Below, piece after piece: positions 10,664 through 20,728 of a stretch of DNA of 64,000 bases. A program made the position numbers and the translations under genes. How positions within the stretch are numbered: the stretch's first letter is position 1; every line of letters begins with the position of its first letter. Source of the stretch: Helianthus annuus (taxonomy: Eukaryota; Streptophyta; Magnoliopsida; Asterales; Asteraceae). Under the pieces are notes generated by a model. The model made no database searches, had not been told where the DNA came from, and saw nothing but the letters and a program-made list of their open reading frames with translations. Location: the NCBI RefSeq assembly GCF_002127325.2, contig NC_035436.2, positions 15,138,066 to 15,202,065 on the forward strand. Direction: 5' to 3'.

Positions 10664-11107
10664 TCATATGTCAGCGAGCCACTCCTCTATCTCCCTCAGG
10701 AGGAGAAAGGAGGGCTCGTTGGCGTCGGTTTGAGGAGGTGCTTCTTCCACCGGGACTTCTTGCAGATTTTCAAGAGGAGGCTCCGCTAGAATGTCATCCC
10801 ATCCGGTAGGATTGTTAACTCCAAGTGCTAGGTTCCAATCCTCTTGAGGGAGGACGGATTCCATAGGAGGTGTTACAAGAATATTTAACCTCTGGTGCAA
10901 GAGGTTAATCTCTTGAAAACTATTTTCCAGCCCCACCGTAAGATAGTTTATACGGTCAATCAGGACCTCCTCTACTGAAGTCATTTCATCGAGAGCTTCC
11001 CGTAGCGCCATGACGTAGTGTACAAGGGTAGCTTCAATGGAAGGCCTTCATCCACTTCTACTGTTTCTTGAATGCGCTGACAATGTTCCACTGTTTTCAC
11101 TTGACAT
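10664..11107 (-). pseudogene. Element A second ORF, one premature stop
   Basis: Reading from an ATG at 11107, the frame aligns along its length with element B's ORF at 40128-40565: MSSENSGT at the start, then LREALDEMTSVEE, DRINYLTVGLE and LLHQRLN, ending LREIEEWL plus three residues. A TGA at 11050-11048 interrupts it where B has an Arg codon. The middle (about residues 35-75) is rich in Leu/Glu and probably helical; the rest is Pro/Glu-rich. I recognise no family. Conservation between copies suggests it once encoded a protein of about 147 residues. Confidence 0.6.
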
Positions 11108-11152
11108 TCTACGAAAATAAACCGAAAACAGTTTATTTTAATGAAACAGTAC

Positions 11153-11192
11153 ATTGGACACGGCCCCGTGCTCAATGAGCACGACCCCGTGT
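11153..11192 (-). repeat. Palindrome pair, element A internal
   Basis: GGACACGGCCCCGTGCTC is followed by GAGCACGACCCCGTGTTC. The halves are inverted copies of each other. It matches B 40041-40079 and sits just upstream of the second ORF in both elements. Confidence 0.75.
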
Positions 11193-11553
11193 TCACCTTT
11201 CTGCAGAATTTTGAAAAAAGGAATCTTGAAGTTCTAAGTTATTTTTCTAACTTGTGAAGCCTTTTTGAACAATAGTAACTTAAAACAATGTTATACAACT
11301 TATTTTTAACAAGATTCTTTGAACAAAACTCAATAATCCTTGCCATAAAGCTTGAAATTTCAAACTTTAATGGAGGTTTTTGGAGAAAGATGAAGAAGGA
11401 AATGGATGAACGAGGAAAGGACAAGATGGTTGTTGGAACCTTCTTTTAGAACATACCTAGGATGGTAGGAGAGAAGATCCCTTCAAATCTCTGTCCCTGG
11501 ATGGTCCAAATGTGCATGATTCTTGGCTGCATTTATAGAAAACAACAGCATGC

Positions 11554-11694
11554 TGGACACGGCCCCGTGTTGGCTGGACACGGCCCTGTGTGCAGGCAAG
11601 ATCTTGATACAGTTTGTCTGTATTCTGACGTAAGGTCAGAAAGGAATCTTTTGGTGGACACGGGGGCGTGTTGGCTGGGCACGGCCCCGTGTCG
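11554..11694 (-). repeat. Two palindrome pairs, element A internal
   Basis: Pairs lie at about 11554-11596 and 11655-11694, between the two ORFs. They correspond to B 39685-39722 and 39584-39623, in the same relative order. Confidence 0.75.
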
Positions 11695-11730
11695 AAGGGC
11701 TGATTATGAAGTTTGTCTATTTTCAAGGAA

Positions 11731-12372
11731 CTAATCCGGATCTGGCGTTTCCTTACTGGATGGAACAACCCCAAAGTGCCTAAGATACCTTAATTGATCT
11801 AGATTAAGACGAGAACGCAAGAGGTTGTCGGTGAGGGTGATTCCTATGCTAAATGTAGGTGAACAAGTCCAACCCTTTTCCGGGCTCTCGTTAAAGAAGG
11901 TGTATGCCAAATCGCTCAGGTCTTTGTATGCACCGAACGAAGTCGATGGGGGAGTCCTTCACGGCACAATCGGCACAGGGACGACTATCGTCCAAGTCTT
12001 CGCTAGAGTTGAAGGTATTATCGGAAGCAGCGAGGTTGTTTGAATGCGACCCCAACGCTTCTTCTTGGTAATCGTCTTGAGATGAATCAAGGAAATCTAT
12101 CTTAAGTTCGTTTAACCAATTAAGAACTAGATCTTCTAGTTGAAATAGTTCATCAAGAAGCTTTTCTCCTAGAATATCTGGTTGGGCGCCTTCGAGGGAG
12201 AGATAAGGATTATTTTTACTTTCGCCCTCTTAAGGATACAGGCAAACGATGGGTCTATATAGTGGGGCTTATAATTTAGAAAATAACATTCTAATTCTTT
12301 ATCACCGCCTCCACATAATTGACACCACGTACCATAAGACTGCCGAAAGTAAAAAAGATCATTATCACTCAT
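11731..12372 (-). pseudogene. Element A first ORF (zinc-knuckle-like protein), frameshifted
   Basis: The frame starts MSDND at 12372 and includes WCQLCGGGDKELECYF, a CX2C...C motif like the Athila/Tat Gag knuckle but with Asp at the usual His. Against element B it lacks one G near 12230 and has an extra C near 11965, so it is read in three frames before a TAG at 11733-11731. The segment with DDSRPCADCAVKDSP is shared with B. At the position of B's internal TAA this copy has GAA, so the ancestral frame was continuous. It is likely a Gag-derived nucleic-acid-binding protein; that is inference. Confidence 0.6.
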
Positions 12373-12433
12373 TTTTGTGTCAGAAATTACCAACCGTCGG
12401 GATCTAACAGTTCTGTTTTCAGTAACTGAATCT

Positions 12434-12556
12434 TGGGCACGGGGGCGTGTTGAGTGGGCACGGCCCCGTGTTCAGCTTACTGTCTGACTTAAAACAAGAT
12501 TGCCAGTTCCAATGATTGGGCACGGGGGCGTGTTCAGCAGGCACGACCCGTGCTGA
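12434..12556 (-). repeat. Two palindrome pairs near the primer site of element A
   Basis: Pairs lie at about 12434-12474 and 12519-12556, between the primer site and the first ORF. They match B pairs at 38802-38843 and 38722-38760. Lying in the 5' leader, they are where retroelement packaging or dimerisation signals usually sit. Confidence 0.75.
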
Positions 12557-12655
12557 GTTCTGCAGAAGCTTAAAAATTAAGAAAATCCTAAAAAAATAAA
12601 AAGAAAATAGAAAAAATGATTAGGCCGTTGATTCCTAACTTTCTTAAAATCCTTG

Positions 12656-12681
12656 TGTCCCCGGAAACGGCGCCAAAAACT
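12656..12681 (-). promoter_or_regulatory. Primer binding site, tRNA-Asp type
   Basis: On the minus strand TTTTTGGCGCCGTTTCCGGG follows the LTR end. It complements the 3' end of plant tRNA-Asp (TGGCGCCGTTGCCGGGG) with one mismatch. This primer is typical of Athila-type elements and fixes the strand as minus. Confidence 0.85.
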
Positions 12682-13184
12682 TGATGCGTGTCAGTGTGTA
12701 TATGTTTTAGGTATATATTTTAAGCCCTTTTTACACTTTTTAGCCAAGTTTTAAATTTATAAAACACCATATTTACTAACACTAAACACACGTATGGGCA
12801 AGTGCACCCATTGTGGATGTAGTATAGTGTTGGTAAGATACCGAGGTCGTCCAAGGACACAAGAGCTTTTAGTATCGGTTTATCCTCAACGTCTAATCAA
12901 ATCAAAATGTTAGAAAAAGGTTTTAAACTAAGAAAAATAAAACTAACTAAAATGCTGAAAAATAAAATAAAAATAAAACAGATAGACAAGATGAATCACT
13001 TGGATCCGACTTGTGTGTAGTGTAACCTTTGATTATTTTCGCACTTTTGCACTTATTTAAGAGATTATCTTAGTTATTGTAGAGTGCCCCTCTTTTGAAG
13101 GTGACGTTACCCTCAACCCAGTAGTTTGAGTCAGCAAGGATACAATCCTAAAGGGTCGGATTATTGAAAGATAATTAATTAAGT
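12682..13184 (-). repeat. Truncated 5' LTR of element A
   Basis: It matches 6392-6895 closely. The match stops at 13184, where a sequence starting TGTCACACCCCC begins, and the remaining 1.2 kb of LTR was not found further right. The left copy continues with TTATTAATGCATAATG at the corresponding place. Confidence 0.85.
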
Positions 13185-13950
13185 TGTCACACCCCCAAAA
13201 TCCACACGCGGAGTACCACCGCTTGGAGGTGTGACATGACCAGGATCAAGCCACCAATCGTATTGAACATAACATAAATATTAACAGTAATCAATGAAAC
13301 CCATCCCAATATAATTGATGTTCAACAAAACATAGTTTGAGTAGCGGAAGCATAAGTATGTAAACCCAATGTAAATCATAAGTTCAATTGTTTAAACGTT
13401 TAACATGGCATCCACGATCCATGTCCCACAACGACCTGCTCCTCTCTGTGGAAGCTCCATAAGTACCTAAGGTCCTGCAAGGCATGCAGCAGAGAGTCAA
13501 CGACTAGTTGAGCGAGTTCACAGAAAGTAAGTGAGTTTAGCAATTTATTGCGACTTTCGCTAATCGAAATTTGGCCCTCAGGAATGAAAATGAAAATGAC
13601 AAGATTTCAAATTTTTTGAATGAAAATGATATCTCAAGAACAAAAGTCGCAAAAGTGGTTAAACAACGACAATGAAATTTTACTCGTATATAAAATACTA
13701 AAAAATTAGAACTAAAACTTAGATTATTTGAATACAACCTATATTCATATATTTAAACTATCTAACCATATTATGTATCAAGTAGAAGCGTTTAGGTAAA
13801 AAAAAAAATAAAAAAATATTTAGTCATTACTTAAATAACTGCAGAATTAAATGATAAGTATCCATATTAGATTTATTAAATATGTAAAAATATATTATTT
13901 CAATATCATTATTTAACTAATAGGGGAGAAAGACGAGAAAACTAAACATA
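13185..13950. mobile_element. LTR-like fragment beginning TGTCACACC
   Basis: It begins TGTCACACCCCC exactly where element A's LTR is cut, so this is a structural junction. The start resembles the TGTCACACCCC terminus also seen at 45904 and, inverted, at 30607. It contains no coding region. The right boundary is not defined; text of this kind fades by about 13900. Orientation and family are uncertain. Confidence 0.35.
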
Positions 13951-14825
13951 GCCTAGTATATAAACAAGCGTCCCCAAGTTATTTTTATTTATTAGTTATA
14001 GAGATTTCATATTAATGTTTATTTATTACGTTAAAGATGTTATAAGCGCTTTTTGGGCCGTTATCGTCGTTTGATATCTTTAGTGAGCTTTGGGGTCATG
14101 TAAGTGACGAGTGCCATTGAAATTTGAGTTTTTTACCATATAAACATGATACGTTTTCATGAGTATATCCAATTGATGCTATTAAGGATGAAGTCACGCT
14201 CACTTTGTATGGACGGACTATACGAACACATCAAACGCTCTCTTATAATTTTCCTTATAAGTTGTATCGTATAATAAAGTACCGGTTCATCCTATAATAC
14301 AAGTTTAAAAGATATAAGACATTAATAAGATTAATGTATCCCATCTCATTACAAATCAAATGACTTTCACTATCACTTGTCGGGTAAACTGTTGGATAGG
14401 AAATAACACTCGATGAAGGTTCGTGGGCAAACCAGGCATATGTGAGTAAAGACTTCACCCACAAATCATCAACATCTATTACTGACGAATTATCAACAAG
14501 GATATATATAGACTTATCATCATGGCAATATCAACAAAAGATATATACAAAGTACAAAACTCCTAAAAAGCATACATAATCATGTGACCTTTAGATTAGA
14601 ATAATTTAGAAGGACGATAATCACCAAGTGAGTAAGCTTGAAAGTTGAAAAATATAGACGGGTTAAAACGAATTTTGGACTTAAAAATAATTTGGTAAGA
14701 TTTTATACCGTGCATGCACGTGCCTTTAAAGAACCCATGCAATGCATTGTCTTTAGACTTTTGGAAAGCATGATGGCAGAAAATGGAAAAGGAGTAAAAA
14801 GTCGGAAAAAACAAAAGGATGCCCA
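13951..14825. other. Unassigned AT-rich DNA
   Basis: No LTR, TIR, tRNA-like box or credible coding frame was seen. The short open frames are AT-rich and without motifs. Confidence 0.4.
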
Positions 14826-15160
14826 TTTTTTTTTAATTTAAACTTCATTAAAACACACCTCTGATTCAAACGGTCAAAAGGCTAGACAAACAACACCTCC
14901 GACCCAAACGAGCAAAGGGAAAAAATTACAACATATACAATGGGTATTTACACCAATCCGCCCATATGATATAATTACAAAAAGATCTATTTTTAACCCA
15001 AGCAAAACCTCTCGACTTTATTTCCCTAGTGATATCATGCGGACTACATTTTTTTCTGATTAAAAACCATCTCGTTCCTTTCTTTCCAAAGGCACCAACA
15101 TGAAATAATAGCTAGCCCGTAAATGATATTTTCCGCCTTCTTCCCATTCTTAATTAAATT
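14826..15160 (-). mobile_element. LINE 3' fragment with poly(A) tail
   Basis: On the minus strand the piece reads WCLWKERNEMVFNQKK, the C-terminal pattern of plant LINE ORF2 (compare CWVLWKLRN in the LINE at 20657-25800). It continues past a stop to an ADWCKYPLYML-like ending, then a short 3' tail and a run of A (T at 14826-14834 on plus). It is strongly 5'-truncated, as is usual for LINE copies. GGATGC occurs on both sides (near 14818 and 15193), a weak TSD candidate. Confidence 0.6.
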
Positions 15161-15244
15161 GTTACTTATTTTTTGCAACTTGTATTAACTGCAGGATGCA
15201 TTAATTAGGAATTTAATAATTTATTGCACACTTATATCATTCCC

Positions 15245-15412
15245 AGGGGCGAATCCAGGGGTTTTTTGAGGTTCCAGGAACCCCCTCGGTTTAGAAAAAA
15301 TGAAAAAAAAATAGTGGAAACATTGTATGATTTGGAAAAATTAGTGAGAACTTGTAAGAATCTACCAAAAGGAACCGGTGAAAAAAAATTCTGGATCCAT
15401 CACCAATCATTC
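15245..15412. mobile_element. Possible hAT-like MITE remnant
   Basis: The left end CAGGGGCGAATCCAG and the right end CTGGATCCATCACC are approximately inverted, in the style of plant hAT MITEs starting CAGGGGCG. The match is imperfect and I see no clear 8-bp TSD, so this is tentative. Confidence 0.3.
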
Positions 15413-16285
15413 CTAAAAACTATTATTACTGATATTATATTTATAACGACTCCCTACGAGAATTAAACTCCTAAGATTTTGGTTGTAGAGTACACCACGA
15501 TGATATCTTTTTTTAGAATTGTTTGTATATCATGTCATAAACAAATCAATCACTTATCTATTAATTTGAGAGCCTAACAGTCGCTTACTTTCACTTATGT
15601 ATCCGGCTTTTCCCACTAATAATAGTTTGAACATGATAAATGAAAGCATTTCGTGTATAGATTGATGTATGTGTTATTATTCGTGTATTGAATAAAAATA
15701 TTTAGGTTAACATAAGAGACAACAAAAATACGTCTTTAAGCTGCCCCTATCAAGATGAATTTCTTTTTCATTTTCAAGGACACCAACAAACTTCTCCCCT
15801 CCCCAGTCTCTCCTCTTCCTCTCATAGCCTTCATATATGTGCATAACGAGTTCATCTTCCCTTCCTCCTCTCCCTCCTCAACATCGTCCGTCACAACGTC
15901 ACGTTGTGGGGAAAATGACACGTTATGGATGCTAGGACCAAAAAAAAAAAAAATTAAAACAAACTAACGTATGATGTTTGAAATTGAGTTTGAAAATTAC
16001 TTATTGATTTAACAGCTTTTCTGAAATTTTTTCAAATGACTTATTCACGTATTTTTTTATTAATAAAATAAGTCATGTATACCCAATTTCTTTTGCGTAT
16101 AAGAAGGAACCAAAGTTTTGTCCTGTGTTACGTGCTTGGCACGTGTCAGTTAAAGTTTGTGGCTGCTTGTTTTATGGAAAGCAGTTAGTAAAGATAAAGA
16201 CCACCCCAATAGCCACAACAAACTTTCCCATGTTACTTTTAACATTCTTATCTTATTTCTTCTCAATTAAGTCTACTATATTTTA
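15413..16285. other. Unassigned DNA
   Basis: No element ends or coding motifs were recognised. A C/T-rich stretch at 15780-15890 produces a shadow open frame in both strands without protein character. Confidence 0.4.
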
Positions 16286-16289
16286 AGGC

Positions 16290-16600
16290 ACTTTAGGGGT
16301 AGTTTGGCTAAACGAGTAAGAGATCTGAACCATTAAGTGCTAAATCAGTAAGAGGTCTGAATCATTAAAAGTCAGTATAATGCTTAACCGTTCAAGACAA
16401 ATGTGTGATCAATTCAGATTAGAGGTCTTAATCATTCAGACTCAGTATAATGCTTAATCATTCAGAGGCAAATGTCTGAACTATTCAGACATCTGCTCAC
16501 GAAACAAACAGTCTAAACCATTAAGTGCTAAACCAATAAAAGGTCTGAACCATTAAGAGCCTTATTAAGATGTAAACAAACAGCCATTAGACTTGCATTT
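16290..16600. mobile_element. Possible MITE with internal direct repeats
   Basis: A GGTAGTTTGGCTAAAC-like left end and a GTAAACAAACAGCC right end are roughly inverted. The interior repeats AAGAGGTCTGAAYCATTAA and AGTATAATGCTTAA several times. This resembles common plant hAT-type MITEs, but the boundaries are approximate. Confidence 0.35.
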
Positions 16601-16640
16601 TTATCATACAATATACAATATTTTAGTAAAATACTAATAA

Positions 16641-16671
16641 CTAGGATTACGACCCGCCGCAATGCGGCGGG
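16641..16671 (-). mobile_element. Helitron-type 3' terminus (minus strand)
   Basis: CCCGCCGC-AAT-GCGGCGGG (16653-16671) is a perfect 8-bp-stem hairpin. Read on the minus strand it lies 8 nt before CTAG (16644-16641), followed by T. This fits the Helitron 3' end rule (hairpin, then CTRR, inserted 5' of T). The body would run rightward from here; no helicase is visible. Confidence 0.5.
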
Positions 16672-16739
16672 GATTCTTTATTTATAACTAAGTCGATCTA
16701 CGACCCACACGTTATGTTAAACCTGTCAAACGGGGTAAA

Positions 16740-17366
16740 AATAGACGATGTAAAAACGTTCACCCACACACGCACGTTGCGTCGTGTTAACTCGCAAAAT
16801 TTAGAACGAAACGTAAAAACGTTAAGCCAAAGACACAGCTGTGATGTGTTAAGTCACAAAATTTAGAACCAAGCATAGAGCGAAAAATTTGCGAAAAATG
16901 GAAACTATAAATGACCAAAGTTGAAAGTAAAAAAAGTTATGAGGATAGATTGCAAAAGATAAAAAGTTTTGGGTTAAAAGTAAAAAAACAAATAGTTTTG
17001 GATTAAAATAATTTATGAAATACTTTTGGGTGAAAAGTAAAAAAAAAAACATTTTTTTTTGAAACCCCCAAAGCCAACGTTACGACAACAATATGCATAA
17101 CAATTTTTTCTTTGAAAACCCCCAAAGCACACCTCGTGTTGCGGCGGGGCGTAAAACCGTGTCAAATAGTACTAATGTTACACAACCGTCATCGACAACC
17201 AACACTGACTTGACCTATAATATGCGTATTGCGACGAACCTGTCAAACATGAAAAAAATAGAGGTAAAAACATTGAACCACACATGCACGTTGCGTCGTA
17301 TTAACTCGAAAAATTTAGAACTATACGTAAAACGAAAATTTGCGAAAGATGAAAAGTATAAGTGAC
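16740..17366. repeat. Diverged direct repeats, probably Helitron body
   Basis: A block with CGCACGTTGCGTCGTGTTAA...AAAATTTAGAAC occurs at about 16751-16808, and again as GCACGTTGCGTCGTATTAA at about 17264-17325. A third, weaker copy (about 16817-16878) shares the AAAATTTAGAACC end. The repeat lies to the right of the Helitron-type terminus and may be internal duplication of that element. Confidence 0.5.
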
Positions 17367-17817
17367 AAAAGTTGTGAAGTTAAATTGTAAATAATGAAAA
17401 GATTTGGGTTAAAATTAAAAAAACAAATTATGTAGGGTTAAAATTAGAAAAGGTACAAACCTTTGGGTTAAAACTAAAAAATCAAGTTTTTTTTTTTTTT
17501 TTTTGAAAAACTCATAAAGCACAACTTACAACTAATAATGCACAAAAAGTTTGCAAACTTATATAGGTTTTAATAATATGCATATAAGTAGAGACGACGA
17601 AGACAAATGTCTTTAATCAATTTTCATCAAACAGTGAATCAATTTGCTTAAATAAATTATTAGATTATTAAAAGTGTTTAGTCTTACTATGATTTTATGT
17701 AATTGGTAATTTGGAATACCCAACCCATGTTCGTTGAATATCCATGGATTCGCCATTTCATATAAAATGATATTTAGATACGCTTATTACATAGAGCTTC
17801 CGAGTAATGTGTACTAA

Positions 17818-17995
17818 AGGCCATTAGGTCCGGTAGTAGTCCCATGGCTTTCCTTGTGGGTAGTTCTGGGTTGAAGTCTCGCCTGGAGCAATATGCTATG
17901 GGTTGAGCCAAGGGTTTCTGCAGTTAAGGGTTTCCTTCTGGACGGGTGGGCTAGGTCATCACGTTCTGTTTTTCAGACGAAAGGGTGAACCATTT
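17818..17995 (+). repeat. SINE-like block with A- and B-box-like sequences
   Basis: ATGGCTTTCCTTGTGGGTAG resembles a pol III A box. GGGTTGAAGTCTC, about 30 nt later, resembles the B box GGTTCGANTCC with two mismatches. The rest is GC-richer than its surroundings and the tail is unclear. A CACTA-type MITE interrupts its right side. Tentative. Confidence 0.3.
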
Positions 17996-18004
17996 GCTAG
18001 GGTG

Positions 18005-18390
18005 CACTACTAGAAATCTTCATTTGTTACTACAAAAGTTTCCCACAAATTTCCTACAACTAAATCTTTACTACAACTTTCCTATAGTTTTTGGGACAAA
18101 AAAGAGAAAAAAAACCCCAAAACTTTTCCGCAATTTTCAGACAAAGTCACCACACAACATGAATTTGTAGGAAATTTGTAGCAAAACTGAGCCAATTTCC
18201 TATAGTTTTCCCACAAAATGAAGTTAGTTATTTAATTGTAGCAAATTTTGTGGTAGTTTTGTCGCAATCATACTTTCCGACAAGTATTTTTCACACGAAC
18301 CTGTTTTGTTGCAAATATGTAGCTAAGGGCAATTTTTCACAAATTTGCGACAAATATGCTTGTCTTAAATCTGGCTGTTTTCTAGTAGTG
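18005..18390. mobile_element. CACTA-type MITE (386 bp)
   Basis: The ends are CACTACTAGAAA and TTTCTAGTAGTG, perfectly inverted over 12 bp and of the CACTA superfamily type. Flanking trinucleotides are GTG and GCG, a one-mismatch 3-bp TSD. The interior repeats AATTTCCTACAA / TTTGTAGGAAATT-like sub-terminal words in both orientations, which is typical of CACTA sub-termini. There is no transposase, so the element is non-autonomous. Confidence 0.8.
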
Positions 18391-18916
18391 GCGGTGTAAG
18401 GTGTCCTGGTTCTCTGCTATTAAAAAACATTTGGAAATGATGTTTTTAAGTAATTCATAGTAAAATCTCCCGTGTGTTATGATGGGAACTTGGTTAGTAT
18501 CGGTTTGGTTTATTACGGGTAGGTTGAGCGAAGGGTATCCAAGCAATCTTTTTGCTATAGAACAGAGTTGCACAGTATCTGGTTGCCTTGTCAACACCTA
18601 TGTTGTGGGTTAAAGATGTGTTTATAGAGCTGGTAGTTGAACCAGAAGAGACAATATGCATTAAACTTTAAGACAATAAAAGGTTTAAATTGGTAAATCT
18701 CCTTCTTGCAAAAATCTAGCTACATAACCTACTATATTCAATATGTATGCTATGGTTCTACCAACATACTCATTTCTGACACCTCAACACTGATGTCAAA
18801 AGTCAAAACATTAGTCATATTTTCCTTTTCATATAGAAAAAATAACAAACGGGCAAGCCTACCTGCACCGTGAGGATACAATCAGATATCCAAACAAAAG
18901 TAAAATGACAATACTA
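18391..18916. other. Unassigned DNA
   Basis: No credible gene or element ends. The first part continues the GC-richer text interrupted by the MITE at 18005. Confidence 0.4.
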
Positions 18917-18919
18917 TAA

Positions 18920-19318
18920 GGGGAGGCGGGATGGTCCGTTATGGACCATCATAACGTGTTGAACCATCACGAAACACCGCCGCCGGACTTAATATAACGC
19001 GTTAAAAACAAAACGCGTTATTTGTATAACGCGTTGAAAGAGAAAGGAAGGCATCTGCATGTTGCATGTGGGCATGACACGTGTGTTTCATGAAAGAGAA
19101 AGGAAGGCATCTGCATATGCTCTGGACACGTGGACACTTGTTGTTTGTGATTTGAGAGTAAATATTTTTAAATTTGGGAGTGGTAGAATTCCATCACTAG
19201 TGATACCACCCCCCCTACATTTCAATCAGTAGTGATAGAAATTTGGTTGATGACATGGCACGATTTTATTGGACAGTGTGAGTGATAGAAACTATCACTA
19301 GTGAACCCCACTCCCCCC
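18920..19318. mobile_element. Harbinger-type MITE, 399 bp, TSD TAA
   Basis: It is flanked by TAA at 18917-18919 and 19319-19321. The left end GGGGAGGCGGG and the right end (inverted) GGGGGGAGTGGGG form an imperfect GC-rich TIR. Inside, GAAAGAGAAAGGAAGGCATC is present twice, about 57 bp apart. The 3-bp TAA duplication suggests PIF/Harbinger. It shares its right TAA with the next MITE. Confidence 0.55.
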
Positions 19319-19321
19319 TAA

Positions 19322-19692
19322 GAGCATCTCCAATAAGCTATTTTTTCATGTTTTTATATGTCTATGTGACATATGTTCATGTTTTTCTTATTGTGTGACA
19401 TGTTTTTTATACCCATTTTTAGGGTGGTGTTTTTCTCCAAGAACTAGAAAAAATGAGTAAATGATGGGGCTCATGTACTTTTAATATATATAATACTGAG
19501 AGAGAGAATAAGTGGTGTAAATGTGTGGTTAAAAATTAAAAAGGTGGTGACGATGTGGCAATGTTTTTATGTGTTTTTGTGTTTTCTTATTGGGTGGCTT
19601 TTTTATGTTTTTGAAGGGTGAGTGTTTTTCTGATGTGGCAGCTGACTGGACATGTTTTTAGGTGTTTTTAATGGGTCTTATTGTGGATGCTC
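19322..19692. mobile_element. Harbinger/Tourist-type MITE, 371 bp, TSD TAA
   Basis: It starts GAGCATCTCCAATAAG and ends with the inverted CTTATTGTGGATGCTC. TAA flanks both sides (19319-19321 and 19693-19695). The GAGCATC termini with a TAA TSD fit plant Tourist-like elements. The interior is T-rich and non-coding. Confidence 0.75.
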
Positions 19693-20063
19693 TAAGCTTG
19701 CCAACTTGTATTTCTATCAGTTGTCAGAAATGGTTTGTTCACTTCCTATAATGAACTCGAATGAAAGACTATTGTAATGAATGACCAAGAAAGCAGTTTT
19801 CTAAACCAGCATAGCTTAAATATAGAAAATAGAAAGCAAAATATCAATTAAGTTTCCCAACCATAGCCGACCAGCACTTTCTCAATCTCAATGATTCATG
19901 GCAGCAAAATATATCCATATTAATGAAATTTAAGCAAAAAGAATAAATGTAAAAAGATAGAAAAAGATCCCAACAATATGTATAAACAAACCTTCCTTCC
20001 CATCCGAGCAATTATGGCATTAACCGAACATTATAAGAGGACCGAAACGATAGTTCCCGTTGG

Positions 20064-20352
20064 TTTGCAAAACACAATCTTTGTCTACAAAAGTTTGTAT
20101 TAAAAGTTCAGTTGATGTTACAAAGGGTATAAAAACTCAAATCAAGCTACAAAAATGGAACATCCAATTGATTATTTAAAACCGTCGTACATTGCCATAA
20201 ATCGATAGGCTTGGCACTCCTTTCCCTTTAGTTAGCAAAACACAATCTTTGTCTACAAAAGTTTGTATTTAAAGTTAAAAGGATGATACAAAGGTTATAA
20301 AAAAACTCAAATCAATCTACAAAAAAGGAACATCCAATTGATTATGTAACAA
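20064..20352. repeat. Direct duplication, about 120-bp unit
   Basis: The block from GCAAAACACAATCTTTGTCT to GGAACATCCAATTGATTAT occurs at about 20070-20180 and again at about 20229-20345, with small indels. No coding frame is conserved between the copies. The rest of 19696-20640 shows nothing recognisable. Confidence 0.8.
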
Positions 20353-20728
20353 TGATCAGCTTGGCACTCCAACAACGATGTTACGATCGAAAGAAACCCT
20401 AAATGATAAACAAAAAATACTTTACCCCATCAGCGTTTCCGTGAAAGGGAAGAAACTGCTTGAATAAAGATCGAACACTGCAGAAACACAACAGAACACT
20501 TGAGGCTAATAAGCGTTGACGGGGAAGATAAAATGAGGATGCTTCAAGACCATGAGATTCTTCTATGCCTTTATTTTCCCTATGCTTTTGACTAAGATTA
20601 TACCTTAGCCATTTCTAAAATTAGCTATAACCAAGAGTTGTAATTAACTTCAAAGTTTTTTTTTTGAACAAAAAATTTCATTAAAAACACGGGCCAGCCC
20701 TCAAAGCAAGGACCGCCACAAAAACCAA

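Larger units (their letters stand above)
6392..13184 (-). mobile_element. Element A: non-autonomous Athila-like LTR element, 5' LTR truncated
   Basis: Read on the minus strand it has a partial 5' LTR (12682-13184), a tRNA-Asp primer site, two short ORFs, long non-coding spacers, a purine tract and a full 3' LTR (6392-8064). There is no protease, RT, RNase H or integrase. The primer site, LTR length (about 1.67 kb) and a CX2CGG-type knuckle in the first ORF point to the Athila/Tat side of Gypsy. It is collinear with element B (36898-43124). A GC-rich palindrome-pair repeat recurs throughout. Movement would need proteins from an autonomous relative. Confidence 0.85.

Noticed and set aside
11462..11734. 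Frames encoding GHGPV / TRPRA-type repeats in elements A and B (also 37091-37616 and 42570-43159)
   Set aside because: The peptides are translations of the palindrome pairs read in several frames on both strands, so they do not indicate proteins.
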